Shown here piece by piece: positions 48,751-58,835 of a stretch of 64,000 bases of DNA. The notes under the pieces were generated by a model. That model was not told the origin of the DNA. It was given only the letters and a program-made list of their open reading frames with translations, and did not search any database. Source of the stretch: Pseudovibrio exalbescens (GTDB lineage Bacteria > Pseudomonadota > Alphaproteobacteria > Rhizobiales > Stappiaceae); contig NZ_JAQZAJ010000002.1 in the NCBI RefSeq assembly GCF_028737195.1, positions 186,001-250,000 of the forward strand. The letters run 5' to 3'. How positions within the stretch are numbered: position 1 is the stretch's first letter; each line of letters opens with the position of its first letter. Both the position numbers and the translations under genes were made by a program.

Positions 48751-49785
48751 ATGGTCGCGCTTAAAGCACAGGAAGTCGATCGGTTTGTCGCCAAACCGCC
48801 AGAATCCGTGTCTCTTGTGCTTGTCTATGGACCAGACACCGGCCTTGTCAGTGAACGCGCGGGTCAGCTGATCAAACAGGTGGCCGGAGAGAACGACGAT
48901 CCGTTCTCTCAGGTCAAATTGGACGGCTCCGATATCAGCAACGATCCAAATCGTTTGATTGATGAGGCGCTTACGATCCCCATGTTTGGCGGGCGCCGAA
49001 CCATATGGGTGAAGGACGGCAGCTCGAAGAATATTGTTCCGGCCGTCGAGCTGCTCCTCAAAAATCCCGATCAGCCCTCTTTCATCGTGATCGAAGCGGG
49101 TGATCTGAAAAAGACCGCGCCGCTGCGCAAGAAGTTTGAAAGCGACAAGCTTGCTGTCGCTCTGCCCTGTTTTCCAGATACCGACAAAGACGTTGACAGG
49201 CTTATTGACGAGGAAACGCGTAACGCTGGCCTCACCATCAGCCGCGAAGCAAAAATGGCGCTCAAAAGCCTTCTGGGGGCCGATAGACGGGCAAGCCGTG
49301 GTGAACTCCAGAAGCTGTGCCTTTATGCGATGGAAGACCAGCGCATTGAAAGCCGCCATGTTGAAGAGATCATTGGCGACGCGTCCGCCTTCGCTATGGA
49401 CGAACTGATTGATGCCGCTTCGTTAGGTCAGCTGAAAACACTGGACCAGGGCCTGGAGCGCCTAGAGGCGGGCGGTATGGATGCAGGCGTTATCGCCTCT
49501 CAGGCCCTGCGCCATTTTCAGACCCTGCACCTTTGCAAGCTGGAGGTGATGAAGCGCCGCAGCGCCGAAGATGTGGTGGGGGGGCTACGTCCTCCCGTTT
49601 TCTGGAAACGCAAATCCAAAATGATCCGTCAGGTGGAGATCTGGCCTGCCGAGCAACTTGAACGCGCCCTGGTGCGTCTCAATGATACAGTAAAAGCAGC
49701 GCGTTTGAATCCGGTTCTGGGCCCTGCCATTCTCTCTCACGCCCTCCTCATGATTGGCCAATACGCCAATCGTGCCAATCGCTAG
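48751..49785 (+). CDS. holA: DNA polymerase III delta subunit
   Basis: This 344-residue protein is the delta subunit of the clamp loader, which opens the beta sliding clamp. It has the HolA fold opening VSLVLVYGPDTGLVSERAGQLIKQV, a WVKDGSSKN block, the conserved LLGADRRASRGELQKLCLY of the lid domain and a helical collar domain. Length is standard. It ends the leuS-lptE-holA run and faces parB. Confidence 0.92.
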   Translation: MVALKAQEVDRFVAKPPESVSLVLVYGPDTGLVSERAGQLIKQVAGENDDPFSQVKLDGSDISNDPNRLIDEALTIPMFGGRRTIWVKDGSSKNIVPAVELLLKNPDQPSFIVIEAGDLKKTAPLRKKFESDKLAVALPCFPDTDKDVDRLIDEETRNAGLTISREAKMALKSLLGADRRASRGELQKLCLYAMEDQRIESRHVEEIIGDASAFAMDELIDAASLGQLKTLDQGLERLEAGGMDAGVIASQALRHFQTLHLCKLEVMKRRSAEDVVGGLRPPVFWKRKSKMIRQVEIWPAEQLERALVRLNDTVKAARLNPVLGPAILSHALLMIGQYANRANR

Positions 49786-49880
49786 GACTTGTCCAAACCA
49801 CAGCCGCAACTTTCTTCTTAATTCGTTTCGTATTCGAAACATATTTGGACTGAGTGGCTAGACGCGAGAGCAAACAAAAA

Positions 49881-49905
49881 AGCCGACCTGTGAAACAGAC
49901 CGGCT
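49881..49905 (-). terminator. Terminator of the mnmG-rsmG-parA-parB run
   Basis: AGCCG (49881-49885) pairs with CGGCT (49901-49905) and CTG with CAG around GAAA-like loop, with a 2-by-2 internal mismatch. A T run follows on the reverse strand from 49876-49880. Confidence 0.65.
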
Positions 49906-49932
49906 TCCTAGAGCTAAGAGATAGCGTTTAAA

Positions 49933-50829
49933 TCAGTTTTCAATGCCCAGCAGGCGACAAACCTCATCAAGCTGCTCCAACGATGCATACTTGATCTTCA
50001 GCTCTCCAGCGCCCTTCTCAGGCTTGTGAGCAATCGCCACTTTCAGACCCAGACCATCAGCAAGGCGCTTTTCCAAAGCCTTGGTATCTGCATCTTTTTC
50101 TGGCTTAGGCGCCTTATCTTTCTTTTCGAACAAAGACGGATCCTGAGCGAGGCGTTCCGCATCGCGAACCGTCAGGCCCTTCTCGACAATGAGATCAGCA
50201 AGCGCCGCAGGATCCTCTGCAGTGATCAGCGCGCGCGCGTGCCCTGCGGTCAACAGGCCCTCCGCCAGATAGTCCTTGACGGAGTTCGGCAATTTCAGAA
50301 GGCGCAAGGTATTTGCAACATGGCTACGGCTTTTGCCGATCACCTTTGAAAGCTCAACCTGGCTGTAGGAAAACTCTTCGATGAGCTGGTCATAACCCAA
50401 TGCTTCTTCGATCGGGTTCAGGTCCGCACGCTGAACATTTTCAATGATCGCAAGCTCAAGTGCTTCCTGATCCGTCACATCGCGAACCACCACCGGTGCA
50501 TCATGCAAACCCACGCGCTGCGCGGCACGCCAGCGGCGCTCACCAGCAATGATTTCGTAGTGGCCGGGAACATTCGGCTGAGGACGCACCAGAATTGGTT
50601 GAACGATACCCTTTTCGCGGATCGATTCAGAAAGGCTGCTGAGGTCTTCTTCGACAAAGGATTTGCGCGGATTGCGCGGGTTTGGGCGCATGTTCTCAAT
50701 CGGAACCTTGCGCACATCCCGTGGCCGTTCTGAAGGGCTTGCGGTTTCGATGTTTACATCCCCAATCAAAGCCGCAAGACCACGCCCCAAACGCTTGTTG
50801 CTCCGACCGCCTTCTTCAGACTTAGCCAT
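49933..50829 (-). CDS. parB: Chromosome partitioning protein ParB
   Basis: This 298-residue CTPase and DNA-binding protein loads at parS and spreads to build the segregation complex. The N-terminal ParA-interacting tail (SNKRLGRGLAALIGDV) is followed by the CTP-binding domain (MRPNPRNPRKSF, GERRWRAA), the helix-turn-helix (YSQVELSKVIGKSRSHVANTLRLLKLP) and the dimer domain. It begins at ATG 50829 and lies 125 bp after parA. The parS-like sites lie 1.5-8 kb from it. Confidence 0.96.
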   Translation of the reverse strand: MAKSEEGGRSNKRLGRGLAALIGDVNIETASPSERPRDVRKVPIENMRPNPRNPRKSFVEEDLSSLSESIREKGIVQPILVRPQPNVPGHYEIIAGERRWRAAQRVGLHDAPVVVRDVTDQEALELAIIENVQRADLNPIEEALGYDQLIEEFSYSQVELSKVIGKSRSHVANTLRLLKLPNSVKDYLAEGLLTAGHARALITAEDPAALADLIVEKGLTVRDAERLAQDPSLFEKKDKAPKPEKDADTKALEKRLADGLGLKVAIAHKPEKGAGELKIKYASLEQLDEVCRLLGIEN

Positions 50830-50954
50830 TCTTCTTCACCTAATTGATGCCAGTAGGGGCGAAGCGCCGCGCAAACGCCCCTGTTTTGCGCAGCCCTTGC
50901 AAACTACGCATTAATTTTTCAACGAAACCTGCAGCTGCCTTGTTGCCCTCAGGC

Positions 50955-51782
50955 TCAGGCCGCTGCCATACGCATATCCCGCTCACGCTGAATGATCTCA
51001 GAGGCCAGACGCAGATACGCCTGAGACCCAGAGCACTTCAAATCGTAGAGCAGCGCGGGTTTGCCATAGGACGGAGCTTCGGAAACACGCACGTTGCGCG
51101 GGATCACGGTTTCATACACCGCGTCACCCATTGTCTCCCGAACGTCCTGAACAACCTGACTGGAAAGGTTGTTCCGGCTGTCATACATGGTCAAAACAAT
51201 GCCGTGGATGCTCAGCTCTGCGTTGAGCGTCTGCTTGACCTGTTCCACCGTACTCAGCAACTGGCTCAACCCCTCCAACGCGAAAAACTCGCATTGCAGC
51301 GGCACCAGAATGGAGTGCGAAGCGCTCAGCGCATTGATGGTGAGCAAGTTCAGGGATGGCGGACAATCCACCAGCACGTAAGAGAACCCTTGCGCCCGTC
51401 CCTGCTCTGCCATCTTGGCAAGACCGTTAATTGCGTTTCGCAACCGAAACGCTCTGTCAGACGCGGAAGATATTTCCAGCTCCACACCCAACAGATCCAT
51501 GGTCGATGGCGCGATCCAAAGGCGCGGCACAGCTGTTTCCTGAAGCGCCTCCTGAAGCGAGCAATCGCCACATAAAACATCATAGGTAGAGTACTCACGG
51601 GATTGCCGGTCAATGCCCAGACCCGTGGACGCATTCCCCTGCGGATCCAAGTCGATAACCAGCACACGCTCACCAATGGCGGCCAAAGCCGTACCCAAAT
51701 TGATGGCTGTAGTGGTTTTCCCAACGCCGCCCTTCTGGTTGGCAAGCGTCAAAACCCGCGGTGATTGAGGCAATAAATTCAT
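50955..51782 (-). CDS. parA: Chromosome partitioning ATPase ParA
   Basis: This 275-residue Walker-type ATPase moves the origin through its ATP-dependent DNA binding. The deviant Walker A is NQKGGVGKTTTAINLG with the signature lysine, then VLVIDLDPQGNASTGLG, YVLVDCPPSLNLLTINAL and RNNLSSQVVQDVR. ATG 51782 overlaps the rsmG stop in ATGA, so the two are co-translated. A longer N-terminal extension would run into rsmG and has no ParA similarity. Confidence 0.96.
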   Translation of the reverse strand: MNLLPQSPRVLTLANQKGGVGKTTTAINLGTALAAIGERVLVIDLDPQGNASTGLGIDRQSREYSTYDVLCGDCSLQEALQETAVPRLWIAPSTMDLLGVELEISSASDRAFRLRNAINGLAKMAEQGRAQGFSYVLVDCPPSLNLLTINALSASHSILVPLQCEFFALEGLSQLLSTVEQVKQTLNAELSIHGIVLTMYDSRNNLSSQVVQDVRETMGDAVYETVIPRNVRVSEAPSYGKPALLYDLKCSGSQAYLRLASEIIQRERDMRMAAA

Positions 51783-52450
51783 GAGACAGGTCCCCGTCCA
51801 GCCGTCGCAGGTTCTATACCCCGAATAATCAGAACGCGACTTAGCGGATCTACTCGACTTCTCTGTTCTACCAGATCTAGGGTCCACTCGTGAGAAGCTT
51901 CTTCAATCTCCCTCTGAAAATCTTGTCCTTTGTGGAAAACAGCGGTAGCACCCTGTTGAATCAAACTGGCAGAAAACCCGCATAAAACCAGCAAATTAGC
52001 CAAGGCACGCGCTGAAACACCATCAATGGGATCGGTCCATCCCTTTGTAACGGCTTCGATTCTTCCGGCATGAACCTTAACAGTGCTACCCGTCTCCCGC
52101 GCCACCGTGCGCAGGAACGCCGCCTTGCGTTGATTGCTCTCCACGAGGTGGACAACTGCATCCGGCTCATCTGCCAGCAATATTGCTGTCACAAGACCAG
52201 GGAATCCTGCCCCGCTGCCAAAGTCCATCCAGCGGCGGGCTTCCGGTAGCGCCTTTTGGATCTGAATCGAATCGGCCACATGGCGCAGCCAGATTTCATC
52301 CATTGTCTTTGGCGCGATCAGGTTCTGTGCCGGCTGCCATTTTCGAACCAAATCAACGTAAATGGACAGGCGCTCGAATGTTTCATGTGAAACATCCGGA
52401 TACATCGCCTGCACTGCCTTAATTTGTTCTTTGTCTGTTTCGATTGCCAC
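51779..52450 (-). CDS. rsmG: 16S rRNA (guanine527-N7)-methyltransferase
   Basis: This 223-residue SAM-dependent enzyme (GidB) methylates G527 of 16S rRNA. The SAM loop is WMDFGSGAGFPGLVTAILLAD, followed by VVHLVESNQRKAAFLRTVARE and SARALANLLVLC. I propose the GTG at 52450, 5 bp after the mnmG stop, with GGAT upstream; an ATG at 52483 inside mnmG is the alternative. A parS-like site (52379-52394) lies inside the coding region. Confidence 0.92.
   Translation of the reverse strand: MAIETDKEQIKAVQAMYPDVSHETFERLSIYVDLVRKWQPAQNLIAPKTMDEIWLRHVADSIQIQKALPEARRWMDFGSGAGFPGLVTAILLADEPDAVVHLVESNQRKAAFLRTVARETGSTVKVHAGRIEAVTKGWTDPIDGVSARALANLLVLCGFSASLIQQGATAVFHKGQDFQREIEEASHEWTLDLVEQRSRVDPLSRVLIIRGIEPATAGRGPVS
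52379..52394. other. parS-like site 1
   Basis: TGTTTCATGTGAAACA matches the parS consensus TGTTTCACGTGAAACA at 15 of 16 bases; only the central C is T. It lies inside the rsmG coding region, about 0.6 kb from parA. Confidence 0.75.
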
Positions 52451-52454
52451 GAGA

Positions 52455-54335
52455 CTATCCAGTTTGTGCCGCGCGCAAGCCATTACGGCGCACATGCCCC
52501 AGCAACAAGGTTAACGCTGCAGGGGTCACCCCATCCACTCGCGATGCCTGCCCTATCGTACTTGGCCGCACCGCCTCCAACTTTTGTCTAACTTCATTAG
52601 ATAGACCCGCCATGACGCTGTAATCCAGATCCGCAGGAATGCTCAGTGCTTCATCTTTCTTCAGTGCTTCGATATCCGCAGACTGGCGTTCAAGGTAAAC
52701 AGCGTACATGGCATCAATCGCCACCTGATCTGCAATCGCCCGATCAACGCTTTTCAGCTCCTCGAAAACATCCAGCAGCATGTCCAATGTAATGTTCGGA
52801 TAGGCCAACAGGTCAAAGGCACTGCGTTTCACCCCATCCTGGTTTATCGGCAGGCCATACTTGCGCCCCTCATTGGGAGAAATCACAAGGGATTTCATCA
52901 AGGCTGTCACTTCGTCCAGCGCAGCCTTTTTGGTCGCAAACGCATCGCGTCGCACCCCGCCAACGCATCCCCATTCAAGCCCCAAAGGGGTTAACCGCTG
53001 GTCAGCATTGTCCGCCCGCAGGGACAAGCGATATTCCGCCCGTGAGGTGAACATCCGATAAGGCTCTGTCACGCCGCGGGTCACCAAATCATCAACCATT
53101 ACGCCGATATAGGCATCAGCACGGCCAACAATGATTGGTTCCTCACCCTTTGCCAGCCGAGCCGCGTTCAGGCCTGCTAACAGCCCCTGGGCACCTGCTT
53201 CCTCGTAGCCCGTCGTCCCGTTGATCTGACCAGCGAGAAACAGCCCTTTCTGCTTCTTCACTTCCAGTGTCGGGCGCAGTTCAGTTGGGTCAATATGGTC
53301 GTACTCGATGGCGTAACCGGGCTTGATCACCTCAACCTTTTCAAGGCCGGGAATTGTCTTCAGGAACGCAAGCTGGGCGTCCACGGGAAGAGAGGTAGAA
53401 ATACCGTTTGGATAAACTGTATGATCATCAAGACCTTCGGGCTCAAGGAATACCTGATGGCCATCCCGATCCCCGAAACGCACCACCTTGTCTTCAATCG
53501 AAGGACAGTAGCGTGGCCCCCTTCCCTTGATCTCACCGGAGTACATCGCCGAGCGGTCAAGGTTCGCGCGAATGATGTCGTGGGTTTCCATAGTCGTGCG
53601 GGTGATGTAGCAGGAAACCTGCGGCACTGTAATCTTGTCCGTCAGCGTAGAGAAAGGCTCAGGAGCCTCATCACCCGGCTGCTCGACCAACTGGTCCCAG
53701 TCTATGGTGCGGCCGTCGAGACGCGCTGGAGTGCCGGTTTTAAGGCGTCCAAGACGCAGGCCGATTGCTTCCAACGAGGCAGACAGGCCCAAGGCTGGTT
53801 TTTCACCATCACGTCCGGCTGGCGTTTTCTCCAATCCCACGTGAATCATGCCGCGCAAGAAAGTACCGGTGGTAAGAACCACCGCGCAAGCTTCCAGCCG
53901 ACGCCCATCCGCCATCAAGATGCCATGCAACACGCCGCTGTCCAGGATCAGCGTATCCGCCTCCCCTTCAACCACTTCAAGACCCTCAATCGCAGAGATC
54001 TCGCGCTGCATGGCTTTACGATAAAGCTTGCGGTCCGCCTGAGCGCGCGGCCCCTGCACTGCTGGCCCCTTGCGTCGGTTCAGCATGCGAAACTGAATGC
54101 CCGCGGCATCAGCAACACGCCCCATCAGGCCATCAAGAGCGTCAATCTCGCGAACGAGGTGGCCCTTACCCAGACCGCCAATAGCAGGATTGCAGGACAT
54201 AACACCGATGGTGTCGAACCGGTGGGTCACCAGAGCGGTCTTGGCGCCTGTGCGGGCCGCAGCGGCCGCGGCTTCACAACCAGCGTGGCCACCGCCAATG
54301 ACAATCACGTCAAAGCGCAGAGTATCTGTGGTCAC
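52455..54335 (-). CDS. mnmG: tRNA U34 carboxymethylaminomethyl-modifying flavoenzyme MnmG
   Basis: This 626-residue FAD protein (GidA) works with MnmE to modify wobble uridine in tRNAs. The dinucleotide fold is [19 protein letters not shown], then [62 protein letters not shown] (GidA signature) and [18 protein letters not shown]. It starts at GTG 54335 after AGGAAG. It is followed by rsmG, parA and parB in the same direction. Confidence 0.97.
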   Translation of the reverse strand: MTTDTLRFDVIVIGGGHAGCEAAAAAARTGAKTALVTHRFDTIGVMSCNPAIGGLGKGHLVREIDALDGLMGRVADAAGIQFRMLNRRKGPAVQGPRAQADRKLYRKAMQREISAIEGLEVVEGEADTLILDSGVLHGILMADGRRLEACAVVLTTGTFLRGMIHVGLEKTPAGRDGEKPALGLSASLEAIGLRLGRLKTGTPARLDGRTIDWDQLVEQPGDEAPEPFSTLTDKITVPQVSCYITRTTMETHDIIRANLDRSAMYSGEIKGRGPRYCPSIEDKVVRFGDRDGHQVFLEPEGLDDHTVYPNGISTSLPVDAQLAFLKTIPGLEKVEVIKPGYAIEYDHIDPTELRPTLEVKKQKGLFLAGQINGTTGYEEAGAQGLLAGLNAARLAKGEEPIIVGRADAYIGVMVDDLVTRGVTEPYRMFTSRAEYRLSLRADNADQRLTPLGLEWGCVGGVRRDAFATKKAALDEVTALMKSLVISPNEGRKYGLPINQDGVKRSAFDLLAYPNITLDMLLDVFEELKSVDRAIADQVAIDAMYAVYLERQSADIEALKKDEALSIPADLDYSVMAGLSNEVRQKLEAVRPSTIGQASRVDGVTPAALTLLLGHVRRNGLRAAQTG

Positions 54336-54568
54336 TCTTCTCTTCCTAAAGTTGGCTCGGTTTATCGTGCAGCTCGCTTGGTCGGCGCTGATTTCTGACC
54401 GGCTCTTTATATGCTTCGGACTTGCAACAAGTTGGAGGATAAATACATGAGCCCGTGCCTAAGGTCAAAGCTTTGATGCAGTCGATTCGCAGTGCTGTGA
54501 CACTCGTTTTACCGGGCAACATTCTCCACTGAATTATCCACGATAATCAACGCGCCTTGACATGTGAT

Positions 54569-54584
54569 GGTTTCACGTGAAACA
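54569..54584. other. parS-like site 2
   Basis: GGTTTCACGTGAAACA matches the parS consensus at 15 of 16 bases. It lies in the short intergenic region between mnmG and mnmE, eight bases before the mnmE stop codon. Confidence 0.85.
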
Positions 54585-54591
54585 GGCTCGC

Positions 54592-55953
54592 TCATTTACC
54601 TATGCAGAAGTCCCTAAAAATCACGTCCAGAAGATCTTCTACGTCAATCCGCCCAGTGATGCGCCCGAGCTGTTCTGCGGCCATGCGAAGCTCTTCGCTT
54701 CGCAGTTCCAACGGCAAATGCGCGCCAGCAATTGCCCGATCCAACGCCTCAACGCACGAACTCAAATGAGAACGGTAGCGCTCCCGAGTAATCAGAGGGT
54801 TTTCGAAATTGCCAATATTCTCTTCTGCGAACGCTGTCAGCTTCGCCAGAAGCGCATCCATGCCATCATCACTGCGAGTACTAGAGTAAACAAAAGGTAA
54901 ATTTTCTCCCTCAACGGGGCCCACCTCTGCCGCCAGATCCGCTTTCGTCTTCACGATCCAGACCTTTGCCGCACCATCTTTCAAATGCTCAGGTAACGGC
55001 TCTGAGATGCCATCAAGGCCTTGCGTCCATAAGATAAGGTCCGCATTCTCGGCCGAAGCCAGCGCTCGTTTAATCCCTTCCCTTTCAACTAAACCGGCAT
55101 TTTCTCTCAGCCCTGCGGTATCAATCAGGGTCACAGGATAGCCGCCCAGATCCAGATGTACTTCCAACACATCGCGGGTCGTGCCAGCTTCAGGGGTCAC
55201 AATCGCCACATCTCTTCGCGCCAGCTTGTTCATGAGACTGGACTTGCCCGCATTGGGTGGCCCGAGCAGAACCACCACGAGACCGCTTCGCAAGCGTTCA
55301 CCTCGTCGGGCGTCGCTCAGGTGCGCCTCTATATCAGCCTTCAAGGTGCTGACCTTGCTCCACACTTCATCAGAGACGGAGTCTGGTACATCCTCCTCAT
55401 CAGCAAAATCCAGCTCCGCCTCGATAAAGGCTCGGCATCGGATCAAGCTCTCGCGCCATCCGTTGTAAAGCTCACCCAGCGCGCCGGACATTTGTCGCTG
55501 AGCCTGGCGTCGCTGCGCCTCTGTTTCCGCGTCTATGAGGTCCGCAAGCCCTTCAACCTCTGTTAGATCCAGCTTGCCATTATGAAAGGCGCGGCGGGTG
55601 TATTCCCCCTGCTCTGCCGGACGAAGGCCCTCCATCTCTGACAGGGCCCGCAGCACGGCAGAGACCACAGCCCGACCACCGTGGCAATGGAGCTCAACAG
55701 TATCCTCACCGGTAAAGCTGTTTGGGCCTTCAAACCACAGCACCAAGGCCTCATCGAGAACGCTTCCATCCACAGGGTGATAAAGTTTCCGAAGTGATGA
55801 TTCACGTGAAACAGGAAATTTACCTTTTATCAGGAGGCGCAACGCATCCCGGCTCTGTGGTCCTGAAAGACGAATGACAGCAACGCCGGATGGCAAGGCC
55901 CCACTGGACAAAGCGAAAATCGTATCTCTGCGGCCAGCACTCAAATTATTCAT
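54592..55953 (-). CDS. mnmE: tRNA modification GTPase MnmE
   Basis: This 453-residue GTPase (TrmE) pairs with MnmG in wobble uridine modification. The N-terminal folate-binding domain includes [20 protein letters not shown] and [12 protein letters not shown], the G domain has [39 protein letters not shown] and the C-terminal FCIGK motif is complete. ATG 55953 follows GGAAGAAG. It diverges from the thioredoxin-domain gene across 98 bp. A parS-like site lies inside it. Confidence 0.97.
   Translation of the reverse strand: MNNLSAGRRDTIFALSSGALPSGVAVIRLSGPQSRDALRLLIKGKFPVSRESSLRKLYHPVDGSVLDEALVLWFEGPNSFTGEDTVELHCHGGRAVVSAVLRALSEMEGLRPAEQGEYTRRAFHNGKLDLTEVEGLADLIDAETEAQRRQAQRQMSGALGELYNGWRESLIRCRAFIEAELDFADEEDVPDSVSDEVWSKVSTLKADIEAHLSDARRGERLRSGLVVVLLGPPNAGKSSLMNKLARRDVAIVTPEAGTTRDVLEVHLDLGGYPVTLIDTAGLRENAGLVEREGIKRALASAENADLILWTQGLDGISEPLPEHLKDGAAKVWIVKTKADLAAEVGPVEGENLPFVYSSTRSDDGMDALLAKLTAFAEENIGNFENPLITRERYRSHLSSCVEALDRAIAGAHLPLELRSEELRMAAEQLGRITGRIDVEDLLDVIFRDFCIGK
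55798..55813. other. parS-like site 3
   Basis: TGATTCACGTGAAACA matches the parS consensus at 15 of 16 bases; the third base is A instead of T. It lies inside the mnmE coding region near its 5' end. Confidence 0.75.
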
Positions 55954-56051
55954 ATTATCTTCTTCCAAAACCTTGTTCTCGCCCGGACTGTCATTACCCT
56001 AGAACTAGGAACTTCAATTGCCATCTACCAGTGTCAGGACAGGCTTTCGCT

Positions 56052-58049
56052 ATGCCAGAGAACCGCTTAAAAAACACTTCAAGCCCCTACCTTCTTCAAC
56101 ATAAAAATAACCCTGTACACTGGTGGGAATGGGGTCCTGAGGCAATGGCAGAAGCCAAGCGGACGGGCAAGCCCATTCTTCTTTCTGTCGGCTACTCTGC
56201 CTGCCATTGGTGCCATGTGATGGCCCATGAGAGCTTTGAGGACGATGAGACCGCAGAGCTGATGAACGATCTCTATATCAATATCAAGGTTGACCGGGAA
56301 GAACGCCCCGACGTTGATCTGGTTTACATGCGCGCCCTTCATGCCTTGGGCGAACAAGGCGGCTGGCCTTTGACCATGTTCCTCACATCAGAGGCAGAAC
56401 CCGTTTGGGGCGGCACCTACTTTCCAAAGGAAGCGCGCTACGGACGCCCCTCGTTCAAGCAAGTATTGAACGCCGTGGCCAACACTTTCGCCAATGATCA
56501 GGACACCGTCGAGACCAATCGGCAATCCCTTTTGATGGTGCTGAACGAACGCCCCAAGCAACCCTCCGCGGTTGATCAGGGGCTAGTCAGCGCAGCCGGA
56601 GAGCGTCTTTCCTCAATGATAGACCGCGAGCTTGGCGGCATGCGTGGGGCGCCGAAGTTCCCTCAAGCCTCTGTCATGGAGCTCATTCTGAGAACCGGCT
56701 ATCGCGAGCACAACAAAGACCTCATTGATCTTCATGCCGAAAGCCTGCGCATGATGAGCCAGGGCGGCATCTACGACCATGTGGGCGGCGGCCTTGCCCG
56801 CTACTCGGTCGATGAGAACTGGCTCGTCCCCCACTTTGAAAAGATGCTCTACGACAACGCCCAGTACATTGATCATCTGTGCTGGGCCTACTGCCACACA
56901 CAGGATCCGCTCTTCATTCGTCGCCTATCTGAAACGGTCGACTGGATCGAGCGTGAGATGGTGCTGCCGGAAGGCGGTGTCTCAGCTGCGCTCGATGCTG
57001 ACAGCGAAGGCGTTGAGGGCAAGTTCTATGTCTGGACCGATGAGGAACTCTCCAACCTTCTCCCAGAGAACAGCATCGAGCTGTTCCGCGCTGTCTATGA
57101 TGTTCAGCCACAGGGCAACTGGGAAGGCACAACCATTTTGAACCGATCACGCCCCCTGCCCCGCCCGTTGACGGAGGAAGAGGAAGGTCAGCTCTCAGCC
57201 TGTCTTGCTCTGCTGCTAGAGGAGCGTGCAAAACGGATCCGTCCCCATCGAGATGACAAGGTGCTTCTCGACTGGAATGCCATGCTGATCTCAGCCCTCG
57301 CGCATGGTTACCAAATTGTTTCACGTGAATCGTTGAAGAGCCAATTGAGGACTTTAGCTCACAGAATTTTTGAGTTTATCGAAACGCACATGAGCGAGAC
57401 TGATGGCTCCATGATCCACTCCATTCGGGAAGGAGTGAAGGGCCCAGCCGCCTTTGCGGGAGACTATGCCCACCTCGCCCGTGCAGCCCTTGCTCTGGCT
57501 CGGATAGAGGATGAACCGGAAAAGAAAAGCGCCCTGATTGGCAAAGCAAAGGCACTTCTCGATCAATTGGATGCGCGCTATGCCCACCCTCAAGGCGGCT
57601 ACTATATGACCTCAGAGAGCGCTGATGATCTTCTCGTGCGGCCCTATCATGCGATGGATGAAGCCATCCCGAACTATAACGCGGTCGCCGCTAACGCGTT
57701 GGTCGAATACTGGATGCTGACTGATGATGCGGCCTATCGCGAGCGCGCAGACAAGCTGATCGCCAGCTTCACCGGAGAGATCAGAGCCAACATCTTTGGA
57801 ACCGCCGCCCTGCTCAATGCCCTCGACACCCGCACACGGTTCAAAAAGGCAGAGATCACCCTCTCTCCTGATAGAGAGACAGAACAGGTTTCCGTTGCTT
57901 GGAAAAGTGGTGATCCCGCGTGGTTCGCCACTGTCACGACGAAAGCCGATGCAGCTGCATCAGAGGTTTTGATTTGTTCTGAAAACGGTTGCAGTATTCC
58001 TCTCGTAACAGCTGAGGCCATTGAAGAAGAGATGCAGCGCGTCTCCTGA
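56052..58049 (+). CDS. Thioredoxin-domain protein, YyaL/DUF255 family
   Basis: This 665-residue protein belongs to the YyaL (spermatogenesis-associated 20-like) family. The N-terminal DUF255 thioredoxin-like domain opens [21 protein letters not shown] and carries [17 protein letters not shown] with a CxxC pair, followed by an alpha-alpha toroid glycosidase-like domain with [26 protein letters not shown] and [14 protein letters not shown]. The function is uncertain. ATG 56052 was chosen because the domain starts there. A parS-like site lies inside it at 57317. Confidence 0.88.
   Translation: MPENRLKNTSSPYLLQHKNNPVHWWEWGPEAMAEAKRTGKPILLSVGYSACHWCHVMAHESFEDDETAELMNDLYINIKVDREERPDVDLVYMRALHALGEQGGWPLTMFLTSEAEPVWGGTYFPKEARYGRPSFKQVLNAVANTFANDQDTVETNRQSLLMVLNERPKQPSAVDQGLVSAAGERLSSMIDRELGGMRGAPKFPQASVMELILRTGYREHNKDLIDLHAESLRMMSQGGIYDHVGGGLARYSVDENWLVPHFEKMLYDNAQYIDHLCWAYCHTQDPLFIRRLSETVDWIEREMVLPEGGVSAALDADSEGVEGKFYVWTDEELSNLLPENSIELFRAVYDVQPQGNWEGTTILNRSRPLPRPLTEEEEGQLSACLALLLEERAKRIRPHRDDKVLLDWNAMLISALAHGYQIVSRESLKSQLRTLAHRIFEFIETHMSETDGSMIHSIREGVKGPAAFAGDYAHLARAALALARIEDEPEKKSALIGKAKALLDQLDARYAHPQGGYYMTSESADDLLVRPYHAMDEAIPNYNAVAANALVEYWMLTDDAAYRERADKLIASFTGEIRANIFGTAALLNALDTRTRFKKAEITLSPDRETEQVSVAWKSGDPAWFATVTTKADAAASEVLICSENGCSIPLVTAEAIEEEMQRVS
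57317..57332. other. parS-like site 4, degenerate
   Basis: TGTTTCACGTGAATCG matches the parS consensus at 14 of 16 bases, with the core TTTCACGTGAA intact. It lies inside the thioredoxin-domain gene. Confidence 0.6.
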
Positions 58050-58067
58050 ATGGTCCCGAAAAACAAA

Positions 58068-58094
58068 GAGCAGAGGCATAATAAGCCCCTGCTC
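58068..58094 (-). terminator. Terminator of the acetyltransferase gene
   Basis: GAGCAGAGGC (58068-58077) pairs with GCCCCTGCTC (58085-58094) apart from one mismatch, followed on the reverse strand by CTTTGTTTTT. It lies 79 bp after the acetyltransferase stop. Confidence 0.7.
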
Positions 58095-58111
58095 CCCTCT
58101 CCAAATTTGGA

Positions 58112-58127
58112 GGATTCACGTGAAACT
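58112..58127. other. parS-like site 5, degenerate
   Basis: GGATTCACGTGAAACT matches parS at 13 of 16 bases. It is the first of two direct copies (30 bp apart) of AGGATTCACGTGAAAC in the intergenic region before the acetyltransferase stop. Confidence 0.55.
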
Positions 58128-58141
58128 TACCATCGCAATCA

Positions 58142-58157
58142 GGATTCACGTGAAACA
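58142..58157. other. parS-like site 6
   Basis: GGATTCACGTGAAACA matches parS at 14 of 16 bases. It is the second of the two tandem copies, exactly 30 bp after the first. Confidence 0.7.
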
Positions 58158-58172
58158 AGATTTCCTGAGAAA

Positions 58173-58748
58173 TCAATCTTCCCGCCAAACCTCAGCCGAA
58201 AGCCGGTAAAGAACGTGAGGGTTCAGGCGATGATCTCGATCCAAACTGGTGATGCGAAAATCCTCGGATGGATTACGGGACATGCCGAGTTTCTCCATCA
58301 CGCGACGAGACTTCATGTTGTTGTGAGCCGTGTAGGCAATCACTTCTTCCAGTTTCAGCTCATGGAAGGCAAACTCGAGCCAAACCTTTGCAGCTTCCAG
58401 GGTGATGCCCTTGCCCCAATGGGCCTTGTGTAGTCGCCAGCCGATTTCAACGGTAGGCCACACAGGCAAGCCCAAATCACCACGTGGAACACTCAGACCG
58501 CAAAAGCCAAGAAACGCGCCTGTGGTCTTTTCTTCCACCACCGGGAAGCATTGCCCAACCTCTTCCTGCCGCGCGAAGATACGCGCAAAAACTGAATCAG
58601 CTTCTTCTTGCATTTGCGCATTTGGAAAGTACGCCATCACGTCTTCATCGCTACTCAAGGTGAAGTAGTGTTCTCGGTCCTCCTGCTTCCACGGCCTCAG
58701 GATCAGACGCTCGGTCTCAATGACAGGACTTTTCAATTGAATGGGCAT
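58173..58748 (-). CDS. RimJ/RimL-type GNAT acetyltransferase
   Basis: This 191-residue protein is a GNAT of the RimJ/RimL type: it opens IETERLILRPWKQEDREHYFTL, has the acetyl-CoA region VEIGWRLHKAHWGKGITLEAAKVWLEFAF with R/Q-x-x-G-K-G, and ends in NMKSRRVMEKLGM. It probably acetylates an N-terminal or small-molecule amine; the target is unknown. It is a single leftward gene between rho and the parS pair. Confidence 0.85.
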   Translation of the reverse strand: MPIQLKSPVIETERLILRPWKQEDREHYFTLSSDEDVMAYFPNAQMQEEADSVFARIFARQEEVGQCFPVVEEKTTGAFLGFCGLSVPRGDLGLPVWPTVEIGWRLHKAHWGKGITLEAAKVWLEFAFHELKLEEVIAYTAHNNMKSRRVMEKLGMSRNPSEDFRITSLDRDHRLNPHVLYRLSAEVWRED

Positions 58749-58783
58749 TGCCCCCTCCTCCCCAATAGTACACCAACAAAAAA

Positions 58784-58808
58784 GCCGGCCTCATTTTCTG
58801 AGACCGGC
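58784..58808 (-). terminator. Terminator of rho
   Basis: GCCGG (58784-58788) pairs with CCGGC (58804-58808) and CTCA with TGAG, one mismatch, loop of five. The reverse strand continues into a T run from the A tract 58778-58783. Confidence 0.8.
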
Positions 58809-58809
58809 C

Positions 58810-58825
58810 TGTTTCACGTGATCGC
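58810..58825. other. parS-like site 7, half-conserved
   Basis: TGTTTCACGTGATCGC matches parS at 12 of 16 bases, but the core TTTCACGTGA is intact. It starts at the foot of the rho terminator. Confidence 0.4.
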
Positions 58826-58835
58826 AGTACAAAGC

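Noticed and set aside
53295-54398. A 367-codon open frame antisense to mnmG
   Set aside because: It is Arg/His/Gln-rich without recognisable motifs, while mnmG is complete on the other strand.
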